Shown in pieces: positions 47,724-57,462 of a DNA stretch of 64,000 nucleotides (position 1 is its first letter; each line of letters opens with the position of its first letter). This DNA comes from Pseudomonas putida (GTDB lineage: Bacteria > Pseudomonadota > Gammaproteobacteria > Pseudomonadales > Pseudomonadaceae), in contig NZ_CP016634.1 of assembly GCF_002741075.1 (NCBI RefSeq), positions 2,030,501 through 2,094,500 on the forward strand. Direction: 5' to 3'. Under the pieces are notes generated by a model. The model saw only the letters and a program-made list of their open reading frames with translations, did not search any database and was not told the origin of the DNA. Made by a program: the position numbers and the translations under genes.

Positions 47724-48725
47724 ATGAACCACGACCGCTTCAATCCAGACGATGCCCTTGCCGATGCCGCCGCGCACTGGTGCATGCGCTTGCATGCCGA
47801 AGACTGCACGCCGGCCGAGCGCGAGGCGTTCAATCGATGGCTGGCGGCCGACCCACGGCACCTGGAGGAATACCAGGCCATGCTGGAGATCTGGGATACC
47901 GCCGAGCTGTTGCCACGCACCGCTACGGTGGTGGACTTCAATCCCGATGCCCGTCGGACGCCACGTCCTCGCAACTGGCGTCCACTAGCCTGTGCGGCGA
48001 CAATCGCCCTGATGGCCCTGCCCTTGGCGGGCTGGGTCGGCTGGGAACAGGGCTGGCTGCCCAATCACTACCAGCACGTTCAAAGCACCGACCAGATCCG
48101 TCAGGTCACCCTCAGCGACGGCAGCGTGGTCGAACTCAACCTGCACAGCGAACTGCGCTACCTGAACTTCAAAGACCAGCGCCAGGTCACGCTGCTCAAG
48201 GGCGAAGCGTTCTTCAAGGTCGAGCACGACACCCGCCATCCGTTCATCGTTCGCGCCGGCACGGGCCAGACCCAGGTCACCGGAACCCAGTTCAACGTCT
48301 GGAAGTATGAAGATCAGGTCAAGGTGACCCTGGTGGAGGGTTCGGTGCTGGTCAGCAGCAACGGCAAGGGTGGCGGCTATCGCCTCGGCCCTGGCATGCA
48401 GGCCAGCTACCGCGCCGGTGACTTCGAGCCAGCGCTGGCCGAAGCTGACGATTCGGGCAACAGCCTGGCCTGGCGTAACGGCAAGCTGGTCCTCGACAAC
48501 CTGAGCCTCGCCCAGGCCCTGCCGGTGATCAACCGCTACCTGGACGAGCCTCTGCAACTGGCCGACGACAGTACCGGCACAATCCGCGTCAGCGGCGTAT
48601 ACAGCACGCGCGATGTGGAGCAACTGGTGGACAACCTGCCCAAGGTGCTGCCGATCTACCTCACCCGCAGCAAGGACGGCAGCACCGTCCTCAATCGTAT
48701 TTCCCCGCCGCCCGGGCGCGGCTGA
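47724..48725 (+). CDS. FecR-family anti-sigma regulator without adjacent sigma factor
   Basis: A 333-residue inner-membrane protein. The N-terminal cytoplasmic anti-sigma domain includes AAHWCMRLHAEDCTPAEREAFNRWL (split: HWCMRLHA, FNRWLAADPRHLEEY). A single helix (ACAATIALMALPLAGWVGW) and the periplasmic FecR domain (VTLSDGSVVELNLHSELRY, LLKGEAFFKVEHD, VRAGTGQTQVTGTQFNV in parts) follow, with a STN-like C-terminal section. FecR proteins relay a TonB-receptor signal to an ECF sigma factor, but neither partner gene is present on either side. GGGAG precedes the ATG. Confidence 0.88.
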   Translation: MNHDRFNPDDALADAAAHWCMRLHAEDCTPAEREAFNRWLAADPRHLEEYQAMLEIWDTAELLPRTATVVDFNPDARRTPRPRNWRPLACAATIALMALPLAGWVGWEQGWLPNHYQHVQSTDQIRQVTLSDGSVVELNLHSELRYLNFKDQRQVTLLKGEAFFKVEHDTRHPFIVRAGTGQTQVTGTQFNVWKYEDQVKVTLVEGSVLVSSNGKGGGYRLGPGMQASYRAGDFEPALAEADDSGNSLAWRNGKLVLDNLSLAQALPVINRYLDEPLQLADDSTGTIRVSGVYSTRDVEQLVDNLPKVLPIYLTRSKDGSTVLNRISPPPGRG

Positions 48726-48784
48726 TAACGGGCACGGCGAGCTGCCAGACATTGCTGGGGGCCGCGACGCAGCCCCCCGGCTTT

Positions 48785-50104
48785 TCAGAGCACCATCGCC
48801 GCCAACCAGCCAAAGGCCAACAACGGTAGGTTGTAGTGAATGAAGGTCGGCACCACCGTGTCCCAGATATGGTGATGCTGGCCGTCCACATTGAGCCCCG
48901 AGGTCGGGCCCAGGGTCGAATCCGACGCAGGCGAGCCGGCATCGCCCAGCGCGCCAGCGGTGCCGACGATACACACCGTGGCGACCGGGTCGAAGCCCAG
49001 CTGTACGCACAGCGGTACGAAGATCGCCGCCAGGATCGGCACGGTGGAGAACGACGAACCGATACCCATGGTCACCAGCAGCCCTACCAACAGCATGAGC
49101 AAGGCGCCGATGCCTTTGCTGTGATCGATCCATTGCGCCGAGGCCTCCACCAGGCTGTGCACTTCACCGGTGGCCTTCATCACCTCGGCAAAGCCTGAAG
49201 CGGCAATCATGATGAAGCCGATCATGGCCATCATCTTCATGCCTTCGGTGAACAGATCGTCGGTGTCCTTCCAGCGCACGATGCCCGACAGCGAGAAGAT
49301 CAAAAAGCCTACCATCGCCCCGATGATCATCGAGTCCAGCCACAGCTGGATGATGAAGGCCGCCGCGATGGCCGCACCTGCCACCAGCAGGGTCAAGGGG
49401 TTGTAGCTGACGCTGACCTGTTCGACCTGCTCGATGCGGCCAAGGTCATAGTCGCGCTTCTTGCGGTAGCTGAAGCACACGGCCAGGAACAGGCCGGCCA
49501 ACATGCCGGCGGCCGGGATGGCCATGGCGTGGGTGACATTGACCCCACTGACATCCACCCCCGCGCGGCTGACGTTGGCCAGCAGGATCTCGTTGAGGAA
49601 GATGTTGCCAAAGCCCACCGGCAGGAACATGTATGGGGTGATCAAACCGAAGGTGATCACGCAGGCGATCAAACGGCGGTCGATACGCAGGCGTGTCAGC
49701 ACGTACAGAAGCGGCGGCACCAGCAGCGGGATGAAAGCGATATGGATAGGCAGGATGTTCTGCGAAGAGATCGCCACCACCAGCATCAGGCCGATCAGCA
49801 GCCACTTGAGCCCACCGGCGTTGCCATGACCCTGGCGATCGACCATCGCCAGGGCGCGATCAGCCAGGGCATGGGCCAGGCCGGACTTGGCGATGGCCAC
49901 GGCGAAGGCGCCGAGCAGCGCATAGGACAGCGCCACCGTCGCACCGCCGCCCAGGCCACTGTTGAAGGCCTTGAGCGTGCCTTCTGTGCCCAGGCCGCCA
50001 ACCAGGCCACCGGTCAGGGCGCCGATGATCAGGGCGATGACCACATGCACGCGGGACAGGCTCAGGATCAGCATGATGCCGACCGCGGCAATGACAGCAT
50101 TCAT
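48785..50104 (-). CDS. Na+/H+ antiporter-family carrier (YuiF-like)
   Basis: A 439-residue membrane protein with about eleven helices. It shows AISSQNILPIHIAFIPLLVPPLL, ITPYMFLPVGFGNIF and, near the end, GTAGALGDAGSPASDSTLGPTSGLN, which are typical of the putative Na+/H+ antiporter or amino acid (histidine) transporter group within the NhaC/ion transporter clan. The substrate is uncertain. It is convergent with the FecR gene and divergent from the chemoreceptor. Confidence 0.8.
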   Translation of the reverse strand: MNAVIAAVGIMLILSLSRVHVVIALIIGALTGGLVGGLGTEGTLKAFNSGLGGGATVALSYALLGAFAVAIAKSGLAHALADRALAMVDRQGHGNAGGLKWLLIGLMLVVAISSQNILPIHIAFIPLLVPPLLYVLTRLRIDRRLIACVITFGLITPYMFLPVGFGNIFLNEILLANVSRAGVDVSGVNVTHAMAIPAAGMLAGLFLAVCFSYRKKRDYDLGRIEQVEQVSVSYNPLTLLVAGAAIAAAFIIQLWLDSMIIGAMVGFLIFSLSGIVRWKDTDDLFTEGMKMMAMIGFIMIAASGFAEVMKATGEVHSLVEASAQWIDHSKGIGALLMLLVGLLVTMGIGSSFSTVPILAAIFVPLCVQLGFDPVATVCIVGTAGALGDAGSPASDSTLGPTSGLNVDGQHHHIWDTVVPTFIHYNLPLLAFGWLAAMVL

Positions 50105-50369
50105 TGTGTGGATTACCTCGTTACGACAGACAAAAAGCGAGTGCGCCGGCGACAGGCTGCCTGCAGGCAGTGGCCGGGCCAGGGGATATTGTTATGAAGG
50201 GCGCACACTCTGAAGCACACCCAGGCGCTTGTCAAAGCGCTCAAGGTCGCGACCTGGGACAAACGACTTAGGCAATACGACTTTTTTATTGAACGCTTGA
50301 ATAAAGAAAGCCTTCCCGACGCCGACACAGAAGCCAGCCCCCCGATTTATCACAAGGGATCCACCCCAA

Positions 50370-52514
50370 ATGCCTCTGCGACAACTCTCCATCCAGTGGA
50401 AGATCACCCTGCTGGCCGGCCTCTGCCTGGCGACCATCGTCACCGTGCTGATCGGCCTTTCGCTGTACCGCATGGACCATAGTTCTGACCTGGTCAAGGC
50501 CAGCAGCATGCAGATGCTCACCGAGTCGGCCCAGGCGCGCATCGAGTCGCAAGGCGAGGTCCAGGCCTTGAACATCCGCCGCCAGTTCATGGACGCCTAC
50601 CAATACGGCGCAGGCTTTGCCCGCCAGGTGCTGTTCCTGCGCGAACAGGCCGAAAAGCGTTTTTTGGACGCCTATGACCTGCGCGAAGACATGACCCGTC
50701 AGGTGCGCGCCGCCCTTCAGGCCAACCCCGACCTGCTGGGCCTGTCGCTGGTGTTCGAACACGACGCCCTCGATGGCAAGGACAAACTGTTCACCGGCCA
50801 AGCCGAGCTGGGCAGCAACGAGACCGGTCGTTTTGCCCTGTACTGGTCGCAACCGCATGCCGGTCAGCTGACGTCCATGGCCCTGCCGGAGCAGGACATG
50901 GCCAACACCGAGATCGGCCCCAGTGGCGAACCGAACAACACCTGGTGGGTGTGCCCGCGCAGCACAGGCAAGGTCTGTGTGAGCGAGCCGTACTTCTACA
51001 CCATCGAAGGCCAGCAGGTGCTGATGACCAGCATCGTGTTCCCGTTGATCGTCGCCGACAAGGTGATCGCGACCCTGTCCATCGACATCAACCTCAACAG
51101 CCTGCAGGCCCTCAGCCAAGACGCCAGCCGCAACCTCTACGAAGGTCGCACCACCGTCGGCATCCTGAGCCCAGCAGGCCTGTTGGCCGGCTACAGTGCC
51201 GATGCCAGCAAGCTGGCCCATCGCTTCGACCAGGTCGACACCGCCCAAGGCGCGGATCTGGTGCGCAAGCTGCCCGAAGGCAAGCTGCAGATCCTGCGCA
51301 ACGAACAACGCCTGAAAGTGCTGGCCGCGTTCGAGCCGATCCCGGGTGGCAAACCGTGGGGCGTACTGCTCGATGTGCCGGAAAGCGCCCTGACAGGCCC
51401 GGCCGAAGCGCTCAAGCAAGAGCTCGATACCCTCAACACCAGTGGCACGCTGCTGGAACTGGGCTTGGGGCTGGCCGTGGCGATTGCCGGCCTGTTGCTG
51501 GTGTGGCTGATGGCCCGCGGTGTCACCCGGCCGATCCTGGGCGTGGCCGCCATGCTCAAGGACATCGCCAGCGGTGAAGGCGACCTGACACGTCGCCTGA
51601 CCTACGACAAGCGCGACGAACTGGGCGAGTTGGCCGGCTGGTTCAACCGCTTCCTCGACAAGCTGCAACCGACCATTGCCGAAGTGAAAACGTCGGTCCA
51701 GGCTGCCCGAGGCACCGCCGACCAGTCCGCAGCCATTGCCGCCGAGACCAGCTCAGGCATGGAGCAGCAGTACCGCCAGGTCGACCAGGTGGCCACCGCC
51801 TCCCACGAAATGAGCGCCACCGCCCAGGACGTCGCCCGCAGCGCGGCCCAGGCCGCCCAGGCCGCCCGCGATGCCGACCAGGCGACCCGCGAAGGCCTGG
51901 CGGTGATCGACCGCACCACCAGCAGCATCGACGCCTTGGCCGCCGACATGAGCGGCGCCATGGCCCAGGTCCAGGGCCTTGCGCAGAACAGCGAGAAGAT
52001 CGGCTCGGTGTTGGAGGTGATCCGCTCGATCGCCGAACAGACCAACCTGCTGGCCCTCAACGCCGCCATCGAGGCCGCCCGCGCCGGCGAGGCCGGGCGA
52101 GGTTTCGCCGTGGTCGCCGACGAAGTGCGCAACTTGGCCCGTCGCACCCAGGAGTCGGTGGAGGAAACCCGACAGGTGATCGAAGCCCTGCAGGCCGGTA
52201 CCCAGGAAGTAGTCGGTGCCATGGACAACAGCCACCGCCAGGCCCAGGGCGGCGTCGAGCAGGTAGGCCAGGCGGTCACTGCCTTGCAGCGCATCGGCCA
52301 GGCCGTGACGGTGATCACCGACATGAACCTGCAGATCGCCTCGGCCGCCGAGGAACAAAGCGCGGTGGCCGAAGAGATCAACAACAATGTCGCGACCATT
52401 CGTGACGTCACCGAGTCGCTGTCCGGCCAGGCCAACGAGTCGGCGCGGGTGAGCCAGTCGCTCAACGACCTGGCCAACCAGCAGCAGCGGTTGATGGACC
52501 AGTTCCGCGTCTGA
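50370..52514 (+). CDS. Methyl-accepting chemotaxis protein with a large periplasmic Cache domain
   Basis: A 714-residue chemoreceptor. A first helix at about 10-30 is followed by a periplasmic domain of about 320 residues ([50 protein letters not shown]) that looks like a double Cache fold. A second helix at about 360-378, HAMP, and a long signalling domain with the conserved tip [20 protein letters not shown] follow. The ligand is not evident. The binding protein at 52715 suggests quaternary amines or betaines as a guess. The gap 50105-50369 between it and the antiporter holds no other recognisable feature. Confidence 0.93.
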   Translation: MPLRQLSIQWKITLLAGLCLATIVTVLIGLSLYRMDHSSDLVKASSMQMLTESAQARIESQGEVQALNIRRQFMDAYQYGAGFARQVLFLREQAEKRFLDAYDLREDMTRQVRAALQANPDLLGLSLVFEHDALDGKDKLFTGQAELGSNETGRFALYWSQPHAGQLTSMALPEQDMANTEIGPSGEPNNTWWVCPRSTGKVCVSEPYFYTIEGQQVLMTSIVFPLIVADKVIATLSIDINLNSLQALSQDASRNLYEGRTTVGILSPAGLLAGYSADASKLAHRFDQVDTAQGADLVRKLPEGKLQILRNEQRLKVLAAFEPIPGGKPWGVLLDVPESALTGPAEALKQELDTLNTSGTLLELGLGLAVAIAGLLLVWLMARGVTRPILGVAAMLKDIASGEGDLTRRLTYDKRDELGELAGWFNRFLDKLQPTIAEVKTSVQAARGTADQSAAIAAETSSGMEQQYRQVDQVATASHEMSATAQDVARSAAQAAQAARDADQATREGLAVIDRTTSSIDALAADMSGAMAQVQGLAQNSEKIGSVLEVIRSIAEQTNLLALNAAIEAARAGEAGRGFAVVADEVRNLARRTQESVEETRQVIEALQAGTQEVVGAMDNSHRQAQGGVEQVGQAVTALQRIGQAVTVITDMNLQIASAAEEQSAVAEEINNNVATIRDVTESLSGQANESARVSQSLNDLANQQQRLMDQFRV

Positions 52515-52528
52515 CCCCTCCAATGCCG

Positions 52529-52597
52529 GGGCCGCTCTGCGGCCCTTCGCGGCGGCTCGACGCTCCGATCGACCCGCGAACACCGGCAAAACCGGTG
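52529..52597. repeat. REP-like hairpins after the chemoreceptor gene
   Basis: GGGCCGC, TCT, GCGGCCC (52529-52545) is followed by CACCGG, caaaa, CCGGTG (52581-52597). Two stable palindromes lie within the 200-base gap before the betaine-binding protein gene. The first can terminate the chemoreceptor transcript; the pair resembles Pseudomonas REP elements. Confidence 0.65.
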
Positions 52598-52714
52598 CCC
52601 TCCACCGTGGAGCCTGCTTCGTGAGTAAACCCACGAAAAGGCGAGCCACAGGGCCTTGCAACCTCGTCGTCTACACTTGCCCGAACTCAAGGACCGGCAA
52701 CCGACGAGGCGCCA

Positions 52715-53728
52715 ATGAAGAGAATTCCAACGCTGCTGGCCGGGCTGCTGCTCGCCGTGGGCCTGGCCAGCACCGACAGCGCGGCCGCCGAGGAGCGCAC
52801 GCCTATCCACTTCGGCGCCATTGGCTGGGAAAGCGGCGCACTGACCACAGAGATCCTGCGGCTGATCGTCGAGCATGGGTTTGGCTACCCCACCGACACC
52901 CTCCCCGGCAGTACCGTCAGCATGGAAGTGGCCCTGGCGCGCAACGACCTGCAGGTGATCGCCGAAGAGTGGGCCGGGCGCAGTCCTGCCTGGGTCAAGG
53001 CCGAGCAGGCCGGCCAGGTGTTCGCCCTGGGCGATACCGTGAAAAATGCCGAAGAAGGCTGGTGGGTACCGGCCTATGTGATCAAGGGTGACCCGGCCCG
53101 CAACCTGAAGCCACTGGCGCCGGATCTTCGCAGCGTCGAGGACCTCAAGCGCTACCCCCAGGTGTTTCGCGATCCAGAAACACCGGAAAAGGGCCGCTTC
53201 CTCAACAGCCCCAGCGGCTGGACCTCCGAAACGGTCAACAGCCAGAAGCTCAAGGCCTATGGCCTGGACACGCTCTACAACAATTTCCGCAGTGGCTCAG
53301 GCGCCGCGCTGGACGCCGAAATCGGCTCGGCGATCCGCCGCGGCCAGCCGGTGCTGTTCTATTACTGGAGCCCTACGCCGTTGATGGGCCGCTACGATCT
53401 GGTCCGCCTCGAAGAACCACCGTTCGACGCGGCGGCCTGGGCCACCCTCACCGATGCGAAAAACCCGCACCCCAAAGGCAGCCGGTCATTGCCCGCCAAG
53501 CTGTCGATCGGGGTCTCAGCGTCCTTTCGTGAGCACTACCCAAACCTGGTGGCAGTGTTCGAGAAAGTCGAACTGCCCATCGACCGGCTGAACAAAGCCC
53601 TGGCCCACATGAGCGAAACCCGCCAGACGCCGCGTGACGCTGCCCTGATGTTCCTGCGTGACAACCCGGCGGTCTGGAAGGCTTGGCTGCCTGCCGAGGC
53701 CGCCGCCAAGGTTGAGGGTGCGCTGTGA
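52715..53728 (+). CDS. Glycine betaine/choline-type ABC substrate-binding protein
   Basis: A 337-residue periplasmic binding protein of the OpuAC family with a signal peptide cut near STDSAAA|EE. Motifs include the start of the mature region FGAIGWESGALTTEILR, EEWAGRSPAWVK, EGWWVPAYVIKGD and an FYYWSPTPLMGRYDLV segment with aromatic residues of the type that form the quaternary-amine cage. It overlaps the permease gene by 4 bases (GTGA). The likely ligand is glycine betaine or a relative. Confidence 0.88.
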   Translation: MKRIPTLLAGLLLAVGLASTDSAAAEERTPIHFGAIGWESGALTTEILRLIVEHGFGYPTDTLPGSTVSMEVALARNDLQVIAEEWAGRSPAWVKAEQAGQVFALGDTVKNAEEGWWVPAYVIKGDPARNLKPLAPDLRSVEDLKRYPQVFRDPETPEKGRFLNSPSGWTSETVNSQKLKAYGLDTLYNNFRSGSGAALDAEIGSAIRRGQPVLFYYWSPTPLMGRYDLVRLEEPPFDAAAWATLTDAKNPHPKGSRSLPAKLSIGVSASFREHYPNLVAVFEKVELPIDRLNKALAHMSETRQTPRDAALMFLRDNPAVWKAWLPAEAAAKVEGAL

Positions 53729-54573
53729 GTGCAGGGTTTCCCGACGCCCTGCAATTCTCCTTCGCCGAATGGGTCAACCGCCTGGTCGATTGGCTGGTGT
53801 TGCGCTATGGCGATCAACTACGCAGCCTGTCCGAGCATTTGCTGCACGTGCTGGTGGGCCTGGAAAACCTGTTGCGCCTGCTGCCCTGGTGGCTGCTGCT
53901 CCTGCTGGTCGGCCTGCTCGCCTGGCACGCCAGCCGCAGCCTGACCCGGGCGCTGGTACTCTGTGCCCTGCTGGCGCTGATCGGTATGCTCGGTTTATGG
54001 GACAAACTGCTGCAGACGCTGGCCCTGGTGCTGGTCAGTACCGGTTTGTGCGTGCTGATCGGGGTGCCGCTGGGGGTGCTCCTGGCGACCCGCCCCTTGG
54101 CGCGGCGCCTGGTATTACCGGTGCTCGACGTGATGCAGACCCTGCCAGCATTCGTATACCTGATCCCGGTGTTGATGCTGTTCGGCCTGGGCAAGGTCCC
54201 GGCCGTGTTCGCCACCCTGGTCTATGCCTTGCCGCCGCTGGTGCGCCTGACCGAACTGGGCCTGGCCCAGATCGACCCGTCATTGCTGCAGGCAGCCCAT
54301 GGCCTGGGCGCCAATCGCTGGCAACGGCTGCGCCGCATCGCCCTGCCCCTGGCGCTGCCGAGCATCATGGCCGGGCTCAACCAATCGGTGATGATGGCCT
54401 TGTCGATGGTGGTGCTGGCCTCGATGATCGGTGCCCGCGGCTTGGGCGAGGATGTACTGGCCGGGATCCAGACGCTCAATGTCGGCCAGGGTGTGGAAGC
54501 GGGGCTTGCGATCGTTGCGCTGGCAATGGTCATCGACCGCATCAGCCAGGCCTTTGGACAGCCGCGACGTTGA
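53725..54573 (+). CDS. Glycine betaine-type ABC permease (ProW-like)
   Basis: A 282-residue membrane protein with the binding-protein-dependent permease signature (LLQAAHGLGANRWQRLRRIALP around the EAA loop, then LPSIMAGLNQSVMMALSMVVLASMIGARGLG) as in ProW/OpuAB. It starts with GTG inside the end of the binding-protein gene. No ATPase gene (ProV) follows; the next gene is on the opposite strand. It must use an ATPase encoded elsewhere, or the system is reduced. Confidence 0.9.
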   Translation: MSAGFPDALQFSFAEWVNRLVDWLVLRYGDQLRSLSEHLLHVLVGLENLLRLLPWWLLLLLVGLLAWHASRSLTRALVLCALLALIGMLGLWDKLLQTLALVLVSTGLCVLIGVPLGVLLATRPLARRLVLPVLDVMQTLPAFVYLIPVLMLFGLGKVPAVFATLVYALPPLVRLTELGLAQIDPSLLQAAHGLGANRWQRLRRIALPLALPSIMAGLNQSVMMALSMVVLASMIGARGLGEDVLAGIQTLNVGQGVEAGLAIVALAMVIDRISQAFGQPRR

Positions 54574-54609
54574 GCAGCGGGACCGCGCAGCGGCCCCAAG
54601 AAACGAAGC

Positions 54610-55713
54610 TCAACGCTTCATGCAGCGCTGATAACGCTCATCCACCCGCCCTGCGAACCATGCCGTGGTCAGCTTGCGGGTGATCTTCGGGCTCTTGAGC
54701 TCGATCCCCGGCAGCACCGCGCGTGGCAACGGTTTACCCGCCTTGGCGTCCGCCAGGGCGAACACGCCTTGATACAGGTTGGTGTCTTCGAACCCGAGGC
54801 TGTCGCCCTTCTCCAGCTGGCTGCGGATCTGCGGGTTGCGCAGCCCGAGCTTTGCGCCGAGCTTGCGCGCCGCCTGCTCCGTGGTGCCGGGCATGATCGA
54901 GCCCGGCGCAATCAGGTCGCCATCGAGCGCCAGGGTCACCCCGCTCACCCGGCTGAGTGCGGCCTGGAATGCCGCATTGCGGCTGGCGTACCACCCGGCG
55001 TTGAAATCCGCGAAACGATACAGCTGGCGCTGATAATGGCTCGGGTACCCCAGCAGGTGGGCGATGCCGAAGTACAGACCGCCGCGACGGGTGAACACCT
55101 CCTGGCGAATCGTGCCCTCGTAGCTGTAGGGATAATCCTTGGCATGGTGCTCGGCGAAATCGATGCTGACCTGCATCGGACCACCGGTCCGGACCGGATT
55201 CAGACCGCCCAGCAATGTACGCCCCAGCGGCAGACCGGCGATGAAGTCATCGAACAACCCGCTCAGTTGCTTCTCGCTGCGTACCGCCATCAAGCGCTGC
55301 TGGTAGGTCTGGCCATTGCCCGACGGGGTTTTCAGTGCCCCATCGACCAGCAACTTGGGGATGTGCAGTCGTGCAGCACGCCGATCGATCTCTTCACGAG
55401 CGATGCGACCCAGGTTCGGCACCTGCGGGTCGGCATTGAACGTCGATTCCTGCTCGGTCACCGCCAATACCGCGCATAGATTGCTCTTGCTCGGATGGAT
55501 GCGCTGGGCATTGAAGGCGGTCTGGATGTCCCGCGCCCAGCCCTCCCTTTCCTTGATCGATGCCGGCAGCAGGCGCTTGACCTGGGCCTGCACCTGGGCC
55601 TGCACCTGGGCCGGATCGGCCTCGGAAACGTCAGGCGAAGTCGTACATCCCTGCAATACCCCAAGTACCACCAAACCCAGTGCCGCCAGCCTGCCACTCG
55701 TCCGAGCCGTCAA
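54610..55713 (-). CDS. DUF1615 lipoprotein
   Basis: A 367-residue lipoprotein (lipobox GVLQGC) that I place in DUF1615. It has an AVTEQESTF motif and a GGLYFGIAHLLGYP segment suggestive of a lysozyme-like or peptidoglycan-binding fold, but no activity is proven. A tandem 12-base repeat (three GCCTGCACCTGG-type units on the plus strand, about 55586-55615) encodes the QVQAQVQAQV tract after the lipid anchor. Translationally coupled (ATGA) to the upstream hydrolase gene. Confidence 0.75.
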   Translation of the reverse strand: MTARTSGRLAALGLVVLGVLQGCTTSPDVSEADPAQVQAQVQAQVKRLLPASIKEREGWARDIQTAFNAQRIHPSKSNLCAVLAVTEQESTFNADPQVPNLGRIAREEIDRRAARLHIPKLLVDGALKTPSGNGQTYQQRLMAVRSEKQLSGLFDDFIAGLPLGRTLLGGLNPVRTGGPMQVSIDFAEHHAKDYPYSYEGTIRQEVFTRRGGLYFGIAHLLGYPSHYQRQLYRFADFNAGWYASRNAAFQAALSRVSGVTLALDGDLIAPGSIMPGTTEQAARKLGAKLGLRNPQIRSQLEKGDSLGFEDTNLYQGVFALADAKAGKPLPRAVLPGIELKSPKITRKLTTAWFAGRVDERYQRCMKR

Positions 55714-56261
55714 GGCTGTTCGCCCACCAGGTAGGTTTTGCTGAGGTGGCGGAACAACGGATGCCCGGCACTGCCCATCAGCTCGAACAGCACCATCTCA
55801 CGGGTCACCACCTGCGCTCCGGCATCGCGCATGCGTGCCAGGCCCGCCGCCTTGCTGGCGGGGCTGCGGCTGTCGCAGGCATCCTCGACCACGAACACTT
55901 GCCTGCCCAGGGCCAGCAGGCCGAGGACGGTCTGCAACACGCAAACGTGGGTCTCCATACCGCAGACGATCACCTGCTCGCGCGCCATCAGGCTGGCCGG
56001 CAGACATTCGGCGGCCACACAGGAGAAATGCTGTTTTTCCACGATCTGCGCCGCCGGCGATGCGGCCTTGAGTTCGGCCAGGGTCGGGCCAAGGCCCTTG
56101 GGGTACTGTTCGGAAATCACCGTCGGCAGCTCCAGTTCGGCGGTCGCCGCCAACAGCCAGCGAGCCCGAGCACGGGTGCCTTCGGGGTCGCTCATGGCAT
56201 TGATGAGTTTTTCCTGGATATCGACGACCAGCAGCGTGGCCTTGCGAGGATCGATCAGCAT
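55710..56261 (-). CDS. Isochorismatase-family hydrolase
   Basis: A 183-residue cysteine hydrolase with the family triad: Asp in LLVVDIQEK, Lys in VEKQHFSC and Cys in GMETHVCVLQT. The family includes isochorismatases, nicotinamidases and YcaC-like enzymes; without a known substrate pocket the exact reaction is open. AAGGGG lies 7 bases before the ATG at 56261. The mbtH and thioesterase genes lie just upstream on the same strand; the start codon lies 84 bp after the thioesterase stop. Confidence 0.82.
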   Translation of the reverse strand: MLIDPRKATLLVVDIQEKLINAMSDPEGTRARARWLLAATAELELPTVISEQYPKGLGPTLAELKAASPAAQIVEKQHFSCVAAECLPASLMAREQVIVCGMETHVCVLQTVLGLLALGRQVFVVEDACDSRSPASKAAGLARMRDAGAQVVTREMVLFELMGSAGHPLFRHLSKTYLVGEQP

Positions 56262-56345
56262 TGTCAGCCCCTTGCCTAGGAAAGTGGGCAGCCCAAGGTA
56301 GGCTGCAAAGCCCACTAGGCTGGCCGAGGCAAAGGGCGACGTCAA

Positions 56346-57065
56346 TCAGGCGCAGCGTCGAAGCGGCGCCAAGGCCTCGGCCAGGACGCCAAGCACCCGG
56401 TCTTCGTGCTCGTGAATGAAGAAGTGCCCACCCGGAAACACGTCGAGGGTGAACGCCCCCTGCGTTTCCCGGCCCCAAGCCTGCAATTGTTCCTGGCTCG
56501 CCCGGTCGTCCTCACCGCACAGCACATGCAGCGGGCAGCTCAAGGCCGGACGCTGGCGGTAGGCATAACGCCCGCACAGCAGAAAATCTGCGCGCAGGAT
56601 CGGCAAGGTCAGGCTCATCAGCTCTTGGTTGGCCAGCACCTCTTCGGGCGTGCCCTGCAGCTTGCGCAGCTCTGCGATCAGTTCATCATCGCGCCGCGGC
56701 TCACGCCATTGCACACCGTCGTAGTCCTCACGGCGGCTCGGCGCCGCGGTACCGCAGGCAAACAACGCAAGCGGCGGCGGGCAGCCCAAGGCCTGCAATT
56801 CGTGGGCAAGCTCGAAAGCCAGCAACGCGCCCAGGCTATGGCCCAACAAGGCATAAGGGGCAATGGCCGAGGCGCGGTGCTCGACGGCCAGTTGCCGCGC
56901 CAAGGCCTGCATGTCGGTCTGCAACGGCTCACCCAGACGCATGCCCCGACCAGGCAGTTCCACTGGACACACCTGCAACCAGGCCGGCACCTTTCGGCGC
57001 CAACGGCTATAGACCATGGCGCTGGCGCCGGAGTACGGCAGGCACAGCAGATTCACTGCATTCAC
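56346..57065 (-). CDS. Type II thioesterase (editing thioesterase)
   Basis: A 239-residue alpha/beta hydrolase of the external thioesterase group that clears misprimed carrier proteins of non-ribosomal peptide synthetases. The nucleophile is in GHSLGALLAFELA, Asp is in CGEDDRAS and His is in PGGHFF. The start at 57065 (GTG) is chosen because GAGGC lies 8 bases upstream; a TTG at 57071 is possible. It follows mbtH by 10 bases, so the two are one unit, as in pyoverdine loci. Confidence 0.88.
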   Translation of the reverse strand: MNAVNLLCLPYSGASAMVYSRWRRKVPAWLQVCPVELPGRGMRLGEPLQTDMQALARQLAVEHRASAIAPYALLGHSLGALLAFELAHELQALGCPPPLALFACGTAAPSRREDYDGVQWREPRRDDELIAELRKLQGTPEEVLANQELMSLTLPILRADFLLCGRYAYRQRPALSCPLHVLCGEDDRASQEQLQAWGRETQGAFTLDVFPGGHFFIHEHEDRVLGVLAEALAPLRRCA

Positions 57066-57075
57066 AGACAACGCC

Positions 57076-57297
57076 TCATTGAGCCTGGGCTTGGGCCATT
57101 TTCTGGCGCAGGCTCAACGGCCGCATGTCGGTCCAGACCTCATCGATGTAGGCCAGGCAGTCTTTCTTCAGGCCACGCTTGCCTGCCGCGCGCCAACCGT
57201 TGGGAATCGCCTTGTAGTCAGGCCAGATGGAATATTGCTCTTCGTGGTTGACCACTACCTGGAACACGATATCGTCGCGATCGAATACGGACGTCAT
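57076..57297 (-). CDS. MbtH-like protein
   Basis: A 73-residue MbtH protein: [24 protein letters not shown] with the conserved NxExQxSxW..IPxGW pattern, then [13 protein letters not shown]. MbtH proteins bind and activate adenylation domains of NRPSs. A good AAGGAGA ribosome-binding site precedes the ATG at 57297. No NRPS gene is in the window, so it serves one elsewhere; the PvdS-type promoter upstream points to pyoverdine. Confidence 0.92.
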   Translation of the reverse strand: MTSVFDRDDIVFQVVVNHEEQYSIWPDYKAIPNGWRAAGKRGLKKDCLAYIDEVWTDMRPLSLRQKMAQAQAQ

Positions 57298-57356
57298 TGC
57301 CTGTCTCCTTGAATGATTGAGGCCGCTGCGCGAGGCGCAGGGTGGCTTCCCTTGAA

Positions 57357-57380
57357 ACGAAGGACTCGCAGCGAAAATTA
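57357..57380 (-). promoter_or_regulatory. PvdS-type iron-starvation promoter of mbtH
   Basis: On the minus strand TAATT at 57380-57376 is followed by 16 bases and CGT at 57359-57357. This matches the iron-starvation box TAAAT-N16-CGT with one mismatch. The predicted start would leave an mbtH leader of about 50 bases. The rule is established for PvdS; the assignment here is by sequence only. Confidence 0.6.
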
Positions 57381-57462
57381 GTCGCCATCGAACCTTTGCA
57401 AGCGGCGCAGACAATGGCATAACTCCAGATCCCCCCGGCAAAGCCCACTGTGGAGATTCCCC

